A stretch of DNA of 53,065 nt, taken from the NCBI GenBank assembly GCA_964496575.1, contig CAZCAC010000053.1, positions 1 through 53,065 of the forward strand, written 5' to 3'. The DNA is from CAZCAC01 sp964496575. GTDB lineage: Bacteria > Planctomycetota > UBA1135 > GCA-002686595. The position numbers and the translations under genes are program-made. The first letter of the stretch is position 1. Each line of letters begins with the position of its first letter. Shown piece by piece: positions 16,387 through 26,262 of this stretch. The notes beneath the pieces were generated by a model. It had not been told where the DNA came from, did no database searches, and was given only the letters and a program-made list of their open reading frames with translations.

Positions 16387-17431
16387 GAGGTCAGGCCGCC
16401 GACCGCGAGTAGCGGTGATGCAAGCCGCCGAGAACGGGCATCGAGATCACCTCGCCCACCGTTTCCGTCACCCTCGGCTTCGGCGCGTTCCCATCTAAGG
16501 CCTGGTGACTCCTCGCCCGATTGTAATAGCCGACGTATTCGCTGAGAACGCTCCGCAGGTGCACCTCGTTCAGCGGGATGATGTGATCGAGGCACTCCCG
16601 CCGGAAGCTGCCGATCACGCGCTCGACGTAGGGATTCTGCCAGGGGGATTTGGGGGCAGTCTTCACTTCCTCGATGCCCAGGATCTCCACCATGTCCGTG
16701 AACTCCTCCCCGTAGATGTTGTCATTGTCGCGCAGCAGATACTTCGGCTTGGAGTCGTACGGGAACGCCTCCAGGAGCTGCCGCCCCGTCCACTCCGCGG
16801 CCGGGTTGGCGGTGACATTCACATGCAGGATGCGGCGGCGATCGTGGGAAAGCACGACGAATACGTACAGCAGGTTGAAGGTCAGCGTTGGCACGACGAA
16901 GAAGTCGCAGGCCGCCGTCACGTCCATATGGTTGGCGAGGAACGACCTCCACGTCTGCGACGGAGCCTGGCCCTTTCCCTTGACCATGTACTTGGCCACG
17001 GTGGACTCGGCGACATCGTGACCGAGCAAGGCAAGTTCGTCGCGGATCCTCGGCGCTCCCCACAAGACGTTATCTTGAGACAACCGACGGATCAGGAGGA
17101 TGATCTCCATGCTGATCGACGGGCGACCAGGCCGGGCCCTCGACTTCCGTCGCCAGTAGTAGTTGAAACCCATTCGATGCCACCGGATCACGGTCTGGGG
17201 CTGCACGAAGACCAGCGCCTCCTTCCATTCCTTCAGCATCTGCATCACCGTGAGCCAGAAGATGCGGTCCCGGTCTTCGATCTTCGGTCGCTTGACAGTT
17301 CGCCGGTACACCGCGAGCTGCTGGCGCAGCGCGATGTTCTCCAAGGCGAGCTGGGTGCGGTCCTTCAGTACGAGCTGGAACAGGGAGATGAGAAAGGAGA
17401 GGTCGGGCATCGGGGAATGGTGCTGACCTCA
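16387..17431 (-). mobile_element. DDE-transposase insertion element, single gene
   Basis: About 1.05 kb with one transposase gene filling almost all of it. The ends are tentative: GAGGTCAG at 16387-16394 and its complement CTGACCTC at 17423-17430 make a short inverted repeat, and the transposase stop codon lies within the left one. I could not identify a target duplication. The 162 bases between the permease stop and the element (16225-16386) contain no gene I recognise. The right side joins directly to the truncated tail of a secreted-protein gene, so the element, or a deletion linked to it, removed that gene. Confidence 0.65.
16391..17410 (-). CDS. Integrase-core (rve) transposase
   Basis: A 339-residue transposase. 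The N-terminal part (residues 20-100) has helix-turn-helix character (LENIALRQQLAVYRR, then a WHRMGFNYYWRRKSR segment). The DDE catalytic core follows: AACDFFVV for the first aspartate, LLRDNDNIYG for the second and NPYVERVIGSFRRECLDH for the glutamate, all intact. It ends in the usual HQALDGNAPKPR segment. Single-gene elements of this IS481/IS3-like class are common in Acidobacteria and Planctomycetota. No separate OrfA and no programmed frameshift are seen. The gene looks complete and may be active. Confidence 0.88.
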   Translation of the reverse strand: MPDLSFLISLFQLVLKDRTQLALENIALRQQLAVYRRTVKRPKIEDRDRIFWLTVMQMLKEWKEALVFVQPQTVIRWHRMGFNYYWRRKSRARPGRPSISMEIILLIRRLSQDNVLWGAPRIRDELALLGHDVAESTVAKYMVKGKGQAPSQTWRSFLANHMDVTAACDFFVVPTLTFNLLYVFVVLSHDRRRILHVNVTANPAAEWTGRQLLEAFPYDSKPKYLLRDNDNIYGEEFTDMVEILGIEEVKTAPKSPWQNPYVERVIGSFRRECLDHIIPLNEVHLRSVLSEYVGYYNRARSHQALDGNAPKPRVTETVGEVISMPVLGGLHHRYSRSAA

Positions 17432-17498
17432 GGCCTGGACGCGCAAGCCTGCTCTCGCTACCCTCCTCGAAGGCCCGCTCAAACGGGTCCTGAGGGCC

Positions 17499-17600
17499 GT
17501 GTACGGGGTTTTCGGGAGGCACAACCGCGACCCGGTCGGTGGGCCCTGCGGGACCCAGCAGAACACCACCCACGGCGTCGAGGTCACCTTCGAGCCGTAG
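17499..17600 (+). pseudogene. Remnant of secreted-protein C-terminal module
   Basis: The last 33 codons before a TAG at 17598-17600 contain RDPVGGPCGT and end in THGVEVTFEP. This matches the C-terminal end of the FG-GAP proteins encoded at 44098-45783 (RDPAAGGSQ, ending GLRVPFCP) and 46012-47679 (RDPPAGGDE, ending GVEVTFCP). The rest of the module and any N-terminal part are missing; the insertion element begins about 70 bases upstream. The frame is open further upstream but no longer resembles the module. I read it as the tail of a gene destroyed by insertion and deletion. Confidence 0.7.
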
Positions 17601-17621
17601 ATCGTCCTGCCGGGCTGTCGC

Positions 17622-18434
17622 TCAGCGCGCCGCGCGCACTGCCTCGACCAGGCGTGCGGCGCGGGTGGCGTCGATGTTCCTTCGCCAGTGGCCGCCCTCC
17701 TTGAACCAGGAGCCGACAATCAGGGCGGCGGCCTGCGGCAAGAGCTCGGGAAGCTGTTCCGGTCTCACCCCGCTCCCGACCAGGACGGGGAGCCGCGTCG
17801 CGCCCGCCGCCTCTCGAAGATCGGCGGGAGCGGTCGCCTCGCCCGTTGCGACCCCCGTGACCACCAGGCCGTCCGCCCCGCAGAACTCGGCGGCGCGCAC
17901 GGTCTCGGCGATCGAGAGGTCGGCGGTCAGGGCGTGCGAGGAGTGCTTCTTCTTCACGTCGGCGAGAACCGCGATGTGCTCCGCGCCGATCGTCCGACGG
18001 TAGCGCAGCAGCGGGCCGGCGGAGGCCTCGTCGAGAATCCCCTCGTCGGCGACGGCGGCGAAGACGAAACCCTCGGCGCGGACGAACTCCGCGCCGGCCG
18101 CGTGCGCCACCGCCAGCGCCGCGCGGTTCGCGCCGGCCAGGACCTGGACGCCCAGCGGAAGGTCCGGCACCGCCTCGCGCACCGCGCGCGTCGCGCGGGT
18201 CATCGCCGCGGTGATCTCCGGCCCCACCTCCCGCCGCAGGAACGGGCGGTCGGACATGTTCTCGACCAGGAGGGCCTCGAAACCCACCTCGGCGAGCAGA
18301 TGCGCCTCCCCCACCGCGCGCTCGACGACGCGATCGAGTGACCCTCCACAGGCGGGCGTCCCCGGCAGCGCGCCGAGGTGGATCATGCCGATCAGCGTGC
18401 CGGGGGCGGGAAAGAGCTTCGAAGTGTCGATCAT
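17622..18434 (-). CDS. BtpA/SgcQ-family TIM-barrel protein
   Basis: A 270-residue protein of the BtpA family: GTLIGMIHLGALPGTP near the N terminus, FEALLVENMSDRPF, PLGVQVLAGANRAALAVAHAAGAEFVRAE (in parts), LADVKKKHSSH and the phosphate-site-like LPVLVGSGV. The cyanobacterial BtpA is needed for stable photosystem I, while SgcQ homologues sit in sugar operons, so the family is probably enzymatic with an unsettled substrate. No photosynthesis genes are near. It follows the sulfatase gene by 24 bases on the same strand, so a carbohydrate-related role is a reasonable inference. Confidence 0.85.
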   Translation of the reverse strand: MIDTSKLFPAPGTLIGMIHLGALPGTPACGGSLDRVVERAVGEAHLLAEVGFEALLVENMSDRPFLRREVGPEITAAMTRATRAVREAVPDLPLGVQVLAGANRAALAVAHAAGAEFVRAEGFVFAAVADEGILDEASAGPLLRYRRTIGAEHIAVLADVKKKHSSHALTADLSIAETVRAAEFCGADGLVVTGVATGEATAPADLREAAGATRLPVLVGSGVRPEQLPELLPQAAALIVGSWFKEGGHWRRNIDATRAARLVEAVRAAR

Positions 18435-18458
18435 GCCATCTCCTCCAGGATGCCGCGT

Positions 18459-19946
18459 TCAGTCTCCCTTCGGGACGCTCCGCTCCCCCTGCCGGTAGCG
18501 GCGGAGCAGCTCGGAGAGGCGCTTCACCACGTCGGGGTGATCGGCGTAGAGGTTGTGGCGCTCGTACGGGTCGTTCTCCAGGTCGTACAGCTGCCCCTTC
18601 GCCTCGCCGGGCCCGGCCCGGTACGAGATCGGCGTGGTGAACCCTCCCGATCCCCGCCGGGGGATCAGCTTCCACTTTCCCTGGCGGATCGCGAAGTGTC
18701 CGGCGAAGGAGTGGTGCACGGTCGCCTCGCGCAGCGGCTTCGAGTACGGCTCGCCGAAGAGGACCGGCGAGAGGTCGTAGCTGTCCCCCCCCTCACCCTC
18801 CTTCAGTTCGAATCGGGCCAGCGCGGCGCAGGTGGCCAGGAGATCGACCAGGCAGATCGTCTCGTCGCTCGTCGCTCCCGCCTCGATCCGCCCCGGGTAG
18901 CGCGCGAGGAAGGGCACGCGATGCCCCCCCTCCCAGATGTCCGCCTTCTGCCCGTGGAGATCGCCGTTGGCGCGGTGGTTCCACGCCTCGATGTCCTCGA
19001 GGGTCCAGTGGGAGCCGTTGTCGCTGGTGACGATCAGGAGGGTCTCCTCGACGAGGCCCAGGCGCTCGAGACTCGCGAGCACCCGCCCCACGCCGGCGTC
19101 GAGCTGCGCGACGAAGTCCCCGTAGTAGCCCGCCCGGCTCACACCCCGGAAGGACGCGGTCGGCAGCCACGGCGTGTGCGGAGAGGTCAGGGCGAGGTAG
19201 AGGAAGAAGGGGCGCTCGCGGTCGTCCTCCCAGCGCTGCACGAAGGTCACCGCTTCGTCGACGACGCGATCGAAGACGGCCTCGTGATCGAAGTCGCGCG
19301 CCGCCGGCCCCGCCCGCCGGAAGCCCTTGCCGCCGCGTCGACGCAGGTCGGTGCCACCGACGATCACCTCCGGCGGGTCGACCGGCGCGGCGCCGCGCAC
19401 GTAGACGTAGGGGGTCTGGTCGAGGGAGGCGGGGATGCCGAAGAACTCGTCGAAGCCCAGCTCCAGGGGGCCGGGTCGCAGCGGCTTCGAGTAGTCGACC
19501 GGCTCGACGTCGCCGAAACCGAGGTGCCACTTGCCGAAGGCGCCGGTGCGGTAACCCGCTCGCTTCAGGAGCGAGGCCACGGTCGTGCGCGCGGGGTCGA
19601 TCAGGAGCTTCGACTCGCCCCAGAGCACGCCGCGGGTGAGGCTCGTCCGCCAGGCGTAGCGGCCGGTCAGGATCGCGTAGCGGGTCGGCGAACAGACCGC
19701 GGCGGGAGAGTGCGCGTCGGTGCAGCGCAGCCCCTCGCGGGCGAGGCGGTCGAGGTGGGGCGTGGGAATCCTCGAGTCCTCGTTGTAGCAGCCGAGATCA
19801 CCCCAGCCGAGGTCGTCGGCGAGGATGAGGACGATGTTGGGTCGGGCGCTGGAGACGACCTCGCCCGGCACCTCCTGCGCTGGCGCGGCACGACCGAACA
19901 GCAGCGGGGCGGCGAGGAGGAGGGCGGCAGTCTTCACGACGCCCAT
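18459..19946 (-). CDS. Secreted formylglycine-dependent sulfatase
   Basis: A 495-residue sulfatase with a signal peptide (LLLAAPLLFGRAAPAQ). Metal ligands are in LILADDLGWGDLGCY (D44, D45). The sulfatase signature is CSPTRYAILTGRY, with C85 the residue to be converted to formylglycine. SFAGHFAIRQGKWKLIPR and YDLENDPYERHNL are typical of type I sulfatases. It should hydrolyse sulfate esters, probably on a polysaccharide, outside the cytoplasm. BtpA-like and DUF481 genes flank it on the same strand at 24 and 46 bases. The maturing enzyme is not in this window. Confidence 0.92.
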   Translation of the reverse strand: MGVVKTAALLLAAPLLFGRAAPAQEVPGEVVSSARPNIVLILADDLGWGDLGCYNEDSRIPTPHLDRLAREGLRCTDAHSPAAVCSPTRYAILTGRYAWRTSLTRGVLWGESKLLIDPARTTVASLLKRAGYRTGAFGKWHLGFGDVEPVDYSKPLRPGPLELGFDEFFGIPASLDQTPYVYVRGAAPVDPPEVIVGGTDLRRRGGKGFRRAGPAARDFDHEAVFDRVVDEAVTFVQRWEDDRERPFFLYLALTSPHTPWLPTASFRGVSRAGYYGDFVAQLDAGVGRVLASLERLGLVEETLLIVTSDNGSHWTLEDIEAWNHRANGDLHGQKADIWEGGHRVPFLARYPGRIEAGATSDETICLVDLLATCAALARFELKEGEGGDSYDLSPVLFGEPYSKPLREATVHHSFAGHFAIRQGKWKLIPRRGSGGFTTPISYRAGPGEAKGQLYDLENDPYERHNLYADHPDVVKRLSELLRRYRQGERSVPKGD

Positions 19947-19992
19947 CCTACCCTCGCCGCCCCGCTACGCACCCCCGGGTCGGGACGGCGGC

Positions 19993-20748
19993 TCAGAAGC
20001 CCCAACCGATGGTCAGGGTGAAGAGGTGGTCGGTACGCTTCTTGCCCGTGTCGGGAGTGTTGTCCCAGTTCATCAGCCACTGCAGCTGGGCGAACATCGC
20101 GTCGGTGAGGGTCACCTTGACCCGCGAGTCCATCCGGGCGTAGACGTCGTTGCCGTCCTCGAGGCTGGGGAAGATCTCGGCGCCGTTGGAGACCTCCCAC
20201 TGGTCGCCGTCCACCCAGCTGACCGAGTAGGCCGCGCGCGCGGCGGGGTACTCGTTCTTGTGCCCGGACGCGAAGTCCTCGCTGACGTAGGCGACACCGA
20301 GCTCGCCGCTCAGCTGCCACACCTCGTCGTCGAGGAACTGGTAACCGGCACCGACGCCGGCCGTGTAGCGCAGATCGAGGCCGGCCTCCTTGTCGTAGTC
20401 CCCGGAGGTCTGGGCGAAGCCGTACGCCTTCTCGCTGAAGAAGCGGTCGTACTGGGCGGTCCCGTAGACCTTGCGCTGGGTGACGATCTTCTCCTGCTCC
20501 TGGTAGTTCCAGAGGGCACCGAGGGTCACCCGGTTCGGGTCCCCCTTCCAGACCGTATCGAACGTCGCCGTGGCCGACCGGTTGTCGTTGTTGCCCGAGC
20601 TGAGCGAGGCACCGAGGGTGAGGTTGCCGCTCCAGCCCTGGTCGTCGGCCTCCTCCTGGAGGGGCAGCGCGGGCGCGGGGAGCGGGCTCTCGGGGAGGGC
20701 GGCCGGGAGGGCGGCGGGAACGAGGCTGAGCAGGGTGGGGATGAGCAT
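19993..20748 (-). CDS. DUF481 outer-membrane protein
   Basis: A 251-residue exported protein with a signal peptide ending near residue 30. The mature part is a DUF481-type beta-barrel (family of YdiY, salt-induced outer membrane protein): GWSGNLTLGASLSSGNNDN, alternating strands with many aromatic and acidic residues, and a final LFTLTIGWGF strand with the C-terminal phenylalanine typical of BAM substrates. The ATG at 20748 is chosen because the signal peptide starts there; open frame upstream is not protein-like. It is the first gene of the minus-strand group with the sulfatase. Confidence 0.87.
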   Translation of the reverse strand: MLIPTLLSLVPAALPAALPESPLPAPALPLQEEADDQGWSGNLTLGASLSSGNNDNRSATATFDTVWKGDPNRVTLGALWNYQEQEKIVTQRKVYGTAQYDRFFSEKAYGFAQTSGDYDKEAGLDLRYTAGVGAGYQFLDDEVWQLSGELGVAYVSEDFASGHKNEYPAARAAYSVSWVDGDQWEVSNGAEIFPSLEDGNDVYARMDSRVKVTLTDAMFAQLQWLMNWDNTPDTGKKRTDHLFTLTIGWGF

Positions 20749-21258
20749 GAGAGAAGATCTGGGAGGGGTCCTGAGGGTCCGGAAGCGGGCCGGCGGGCCC
20801 GGTGCAGGCCGGGAAAGCCCGGCAGTATGCTGGTTCTCCGAGGGAAGAAAAGGGCTCGGGGGCCCTTTTGCCCGAATCTCCGCGGGGGGGCCCGACCCCG
20901 CCGACGCCCACTCCAGGCGTCCCCGGACGGCGACCGCCCCCCCTCGGCGCGATTCGGAGGCCCCCGGCCCGTATTCGGAGCCCGAAGCCCCGGATGCCCC
21001 CTGGAAGTCGCCGGACCCCGGCCTAGAGGTTACCCAGAGCCTCCGGATGGGTATTCCTGACCACCCGCGAAGGGGCCCCTTCGCCTCCCCTTTCCCTGGA
21101 AAGCAAAAAAAAGAGCTTGCCGATTGGCCGCTCCACAGATCCCGGGCCACACTCCAGTCGTGGGCACACCTAACGCCGCGGGAGGGGCCCCAGGGACCCT
21201 TCGGACCAAGGCCGCGGCGACGCGCATCTCATCCAGGACGACCACCTCGAGAATCACT
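20749..21258. other. Non-coding divergent region with strong palindromes
   Basis: This 510-base region separates the minus-strand DUF481 gene from the plus-strand surface-protein gene and has no convincing gene. It contains AAAAGGGC (20848-20855) paired with GCCCTTTT (20862-20869) over a 6-base loop, a terminator- or attenuator-like hairpin about 100 bases upstream of the DUF481 start. It also has a perfect 18-base palindrome at 21067-21084 (GCGAAGGGGCCCCTTCGC), a candidate operator, and an A8 tract near 21106-21113 that may lie in a promoter. These roles are inference. Confidence 0.55.
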
Positions 21259-22662
21259 ATGAAGAAGTTTCACTTCATCTTGGGCGCCGCCGGAGCGCTC
21301 CTCACCGCCGCTACCGCCACCGCTCAGACCGACGCCAGCTCCCGACTCCTCCCGGTGAACCCCGGAGGCCCCAAGACCTTCGGAATGGTCTACGACTACG
21401 CATCGGGCACCTGGACCTCGACCCTGTCCAGCGCCGCCGCGGCCGCGGAGACCCTCTACGACAACACCTGCAGCGTCGGTTCTTTCATCCAGGTTGCGGA
21501 CGATGAAGTGATCGTGGACGCCGGGCGTCTGCCCAGCACCAGCTCGCCGAGCAACTTGACCTCGGTGACGGGGACGCTGGACGCCTATCCGCTGGCTTCC
21601 TTCGACGTCGCCTACTGCACCGCCGAGACGAATATCGACTTCGAGATCTCCTTCTTCGAGCAGTTCGATGCGTGCGACGACGCGTCCGCCGTCGAGCCGA
21701 CCGAGACCTTCAGCATCGTCGGGGCCCCGGGCGCCGCGGTGGCCGGAGTCCAGGAGTGCTGGGTGGTCACGATCGACCTCGGCAACGTCGCGCCGGGCAT
21801 CGTGGTGGACGCCGACGGCGACGGCGTCTACGACGGCGATCCCTCCCTGGACAACTTCGGCTACGGCTTCCAGCTGGTCACCGCGCCGGCCAACGGCGAC
21901 ACCGGCCCGCTGATCGCGGGAGACCCCTTCGGGATCCTCTTCGGCGGCAGCGGTGGAACCGGGTGCGCCTGGGGCGGCGGCACCTACTGGGCCGGCTCCG
22001 ACGAGGGTACGGGCGTGGGCACCGACGACTACTTCGAGATCGACTCGGTCGAGCCCTCGGCGATGATCGACTGCTTCTTCTTCGGCGGCTACCTCTTCGC
22101 CAACGAGTACTCCTGCATGTACCTCGAGCTCGCCGGCGAGGCCGAAGATCCCGGCCCGACCGAACCCGGCACCCCCTACTGCTTCGGCAACACGGCCTCG
22201 GGCAACCCCTGCCCCTGCAGCAACGACAACGACGGGACGCTCCCGCTCGGCGGTTGCGCGCACGGTTCCTCCGCCGCGGGCGCGCTGCTCTACGGTGAAG
22301 GGGTCGCCAGCATCGGCGCCGACACCCTCGTCCTCCGCGGCGAGCGCGGTCAGCCCGAGAACTCGGGCCTCTTCGTCCAGGCGATCAACAGCCTCGACGG
22401 CAACGGCGTCTTCATCGGCGACGGCATCCGCTGCGCCGGCGGCACCCTCAAGCGCCTCAAGGTCGGGTTCGCCGACGGCACCGGCGCCGCCGACACGAGT
22501 GGCGTCGCTCAGGGCCTCTGGCAGCGTTCGGACGACCTCGGCTACACCATCGCCGCGGGCGAGACCATCTACTACTACTGGTGGATTCGCGACACCGCCG
22601 GCTCGCCCTGCGGTAACGAGAACAACGCCTCCAACGGCTACGCCGTGACCTGGGCTCCCTGA
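21259..22662 (+). CDS. Secreted surface protein with Cys-rich C-terminal module
   Basis: A 467-residue exported protein with a signal peptide (FILGAAGALLTAATATA). Residues 30-310 are a beta-rich, Gly/Asp-rich region with a DADGDGVYDGD calcium-site-like motif at about residue 185; I do not recognise the domain. The C-terminal 150 residues are the module shared with other genes here: YCFGNTASGNPCPCSNDNDG, GGCAHG, DTLVLRGE, GIRCAGGTLKRLK and the final GYAVTWAP. A strong terminator follows 28 bases on. It is probably displayed at or secreted from the cell surface. Confidence 0.75.
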   Translation: MKKFHFILGAAGALLTAATATAQTDASSRLLPVNPGGPKTFGMVYDYASGTWTSTLSSAAAAAETLYDNTCSVGSFIQVADDEVIVDAGRLPSTSSPSNLTSVTGTLDAYPLASFDVAYCTAETNIDFEISFFEQFDACDDASAVEPTETFSIVGAPGAAVAGVQECWVVTIDLGNVAPGIVVDADGDGVYDGDPSLDNFGYGFQLVTAPANGDTGPLIAGDPFGILFGGSGGTGCAWGGGTYWAGSDEGTGVGTDDYFEIDSVEPSAMIDCFFFGGYLFANEYSCMYLELAGEAEDPGPTEPGTPYCFGNTASGNPCPCSNDNDGTLPLGGCAHGSSAAGALLYGEGVASIGADTLVLRGERGQPENSGLFVQAINSLDGNGVFIGDGIRCAGGTLKRLKVGFADGTGAADTSGVAQGLWQRSDDLGYTIAAGETIYYYWWIRDTAGSPCGNENNASNGYAVTWAP

Positions 22663-22690
22663 TCATCGATCCGGAGACTCCATCCAGAGA

Positions 22691-22730
22691 GCGGCGCCCA
22701 CCACCAAGAGGCTGGTGGGCGCCGCACTTT
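22691..22730 (+). terminator. Rho-independent terminator
   Basis: A perfect 13-bp stem (22691-22703 GCGGCGCCCACCA with 22713-22725) and a 9-base loop are followed by ACTTTCATT. It lies 28 bases after the stop of the surface-protein gene on the plus strand, so it most likely ends that transcript. The T tract is short. Confidence 0.82.
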
Positions 22731-22842
22731 CATTGGAGAATCTCGATTCGGCTGAGACAGGTGCGCCTCGAGCGACGCTCCAGTAGTGCTCGCTCATCCG
22801 CCATCTCGCCGCCCCAATGCTCAATCCGCCAAGGAGTCGATC

Positions 22843-24906
<2,064 letters not shown>

Positions 24907-24931
24907 CCGGACCGGGACTTCCGGAATCGAG

Positions 24932-24966
24932 AGCGGCGTCTCCGCGGGAGGCGTCGCTTCCTTTTT
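24932..24966 (+). terminator. Rho-independent terminator
   Basis: AGCGGCGTCTCC pairs with GGAGGCGTCGCT (two G-U pairs, three-base loop) and is followed by TTCCTTTTT. It lies 26 bases after the propeller gene stop on the plus strand. Confidence 0.85.
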
Positions 24967-25021
24967 GCGCCCGCGGTGCGCGAATGCCACGATGAGGGTC
25001 GGCCCCTACCCCGACTCCGTC

Positions 25022-25735
25022 ATGAAGCAGCTGTTCCCCCTCGCCATTCTCCTCTCCCTCGCCGCCTGCGGCTCCACGAACGACGCCCCGCTCCCCCCCG
25101 ACCTCACCGAGGAGAGCGTCAAGGAGGGGCTGAACGACCGCTTCACCGGAGAGGAGGTCGACGTCGAACGGCTGCAACGGAACTTCGAGGGGGAATCGCG
25201 CGAGATCTTCGCGGAGCGCGACGCGATCGTGGACGCGCTCGAACTGGGCGAGGGCATGGCGATCGCGGACGTCGGCGCGGGCACGGGGCTCTTCCTGGAG
25301 CCGCTCGCGCTGGCCGTCGGCGCGGAAGGGCGCGTCCTGGCGATCGACATCGGCCCGGAGCTGGTCGAGTTCATGGCCGAGCGGGCGCGCGGGGCGGGCT
25401 GGAGCCAGGTCGAGGCGCGCCTCTGTTCGGAGCGCTCGGTCGAGTTGCCGCACGCCTGCGTCGACCGGATCCTGGTCGTCGACACCTACCACCACTTCGA
25501 GTTCCCCCGCTCGACGACGGCGAGCCTCCACCACGCATTGAAATCGGGCGGCATGCTGGTCATCGTCGATTTCGAGCGGACCCCCGGCGTGTCGTCGGAC
25601 TGGGTCCTCGGTCACGTCCGCTGCGGGAAGGAGGAGACCCGCGCGGAGATCGAGGCGGCGGGCTTCGAGTTCCTGGACGAGGTGGAGGTCAACGGACTGG
25701 TCGACAACTACCTCATCCGCTTCGTGAAGCCCTGA
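25022..25735 (+). CDS. Lipoprotein with class I methyltransferase domain
   Basis: A 237-residue protein starting at the ATG at 25022. It has a lipoprotein signal (LAILLSLAACGS, lipid cysteine at about residue 17) and then a complete Rossmann methyltransferase fold: MAIADVGAGTGLFLEPLAL (motif I), VLAIDIGPELVEFM, ILVVDTYHHFEF and GGMLVIVDFERTPG. The C-terminal part (EEVEVNGLVDNYLIRFVKP style ending) is usual for the family. Enzymes using SAM are normally cytoplasmic, so an exported copy has no obvious methyl donor. Exported relatives are often seen in Planctomycetota and may be non-enzymatic. The substrate is unknown. Confidence 0.78.
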   Translation: MKQLFPLAILLSLAACGSTNDAPLPPDLTEESVKEGLNDRFTGEEVDVERLQRNFEGESREIFAERDAIVDALELGEGMAIADVGAGTGLFLEPLALAVGAEGRVLAIDIGPELVEFMAERARGAGWSQVEARLCSERSVELPHACVDRILVVDTYHHFEFPRSTTASLHHALKSGGMLVIVDFERTPGVSSDWVLGHVRCGKEETRAEIEAAGFEFLDEVEVNGLVDNYLIRFVKP

Positions 25736-25753
25736 TCGAAGCCCGCGACCCGA

Positions 25754-26104
25754 TCAGCCGAAGCGCAGCCCGCACTCCGGACACATCGGGATGTTCGGCT
25801 TGAACGTCGCCATGCACGCCGGACAGGTCGTCTCCTCGGCGTCGAGGTCGATCGCCATCTCGCAGCTCTCGGTGACCTCCGGATCGAGACCCGATCGCCA
25901 CTCGTCCTTCATCAGCTCGGTGCCGTCGGCCAGGTCCGCGCTCGCGACCGCGAGCTCGAGGGTGACCGTTCAGCCGCCGCAGTCCTTCGCGTCGGGGCGC
26001 CGGATCTCCGACTCGATGCCTCGTTTCGAGAGGAGCCTCCTCAGCTCCCGTACCGATTCCAGGTTGCCCCGCGCGAGCGGGACCAGAGCTCCGTCGTCTT
26101 CCAT
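25754..26104 (-). CDS. Candidate selenoprotein: CxxU motif plus zinc ribbon
   Basis: Reading on the minus strand from the ATG at 26104, 44 codons end in DCGG followed by TGA at 25970-25972. The same frame then stays open for 71 more codons, from TVTLELAVASAD to a real TGA at 25754. If the first TGA is selenocysteine, the product has 116 residues with a redox motif C42-G-G-U45. The N-terminal part (LVPLARGNLESVRELRRLLS, then RGIESEI) resembles small DUF2007-like signalling domains, and the end is a four-cysteine zinc ribbon (CPAC and CPEC). A bSECIS-like hairpin begins about 20 bases after the TGA. Alternatives are two separate short genes, a nonsense mutation or a sequencing error. No selenocysteine-machinery gene is in this window. 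Confidence 0.55.
25936..25959 (-). promoter_or_regulatory. Putative bacterial SECIS hairpin
   Basis: On the minus strand, downstream of TGA 25970-25972, a 6-bp stem (GCTCGC with GCGAGC) carries a GGTC loop. Below an A-G mismatch three more pairs extend it. The loop starts about 20 bases after the TGA and begins with G, which fits the published bSECIS pattern (small G-containing loop 16-37 bases after UGA). High GC content makes chance hairpins common here. Confidence 0.45.
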
Positions 26105-26262
26105 TCCCCCAATATGGCCGATGAGCCTCGAGAGGGGAACGAGAAGATGTGGCCGCCTCGCGCCAACGCTTCTGTTCAGGGAGCGTAAAGCCGCCTCCAG
26201 CAGGGCCTCCCATCGCAGCGGCGAGAACCGTATCCTCCGCCGCAACTCTCAACCGCCTGATC

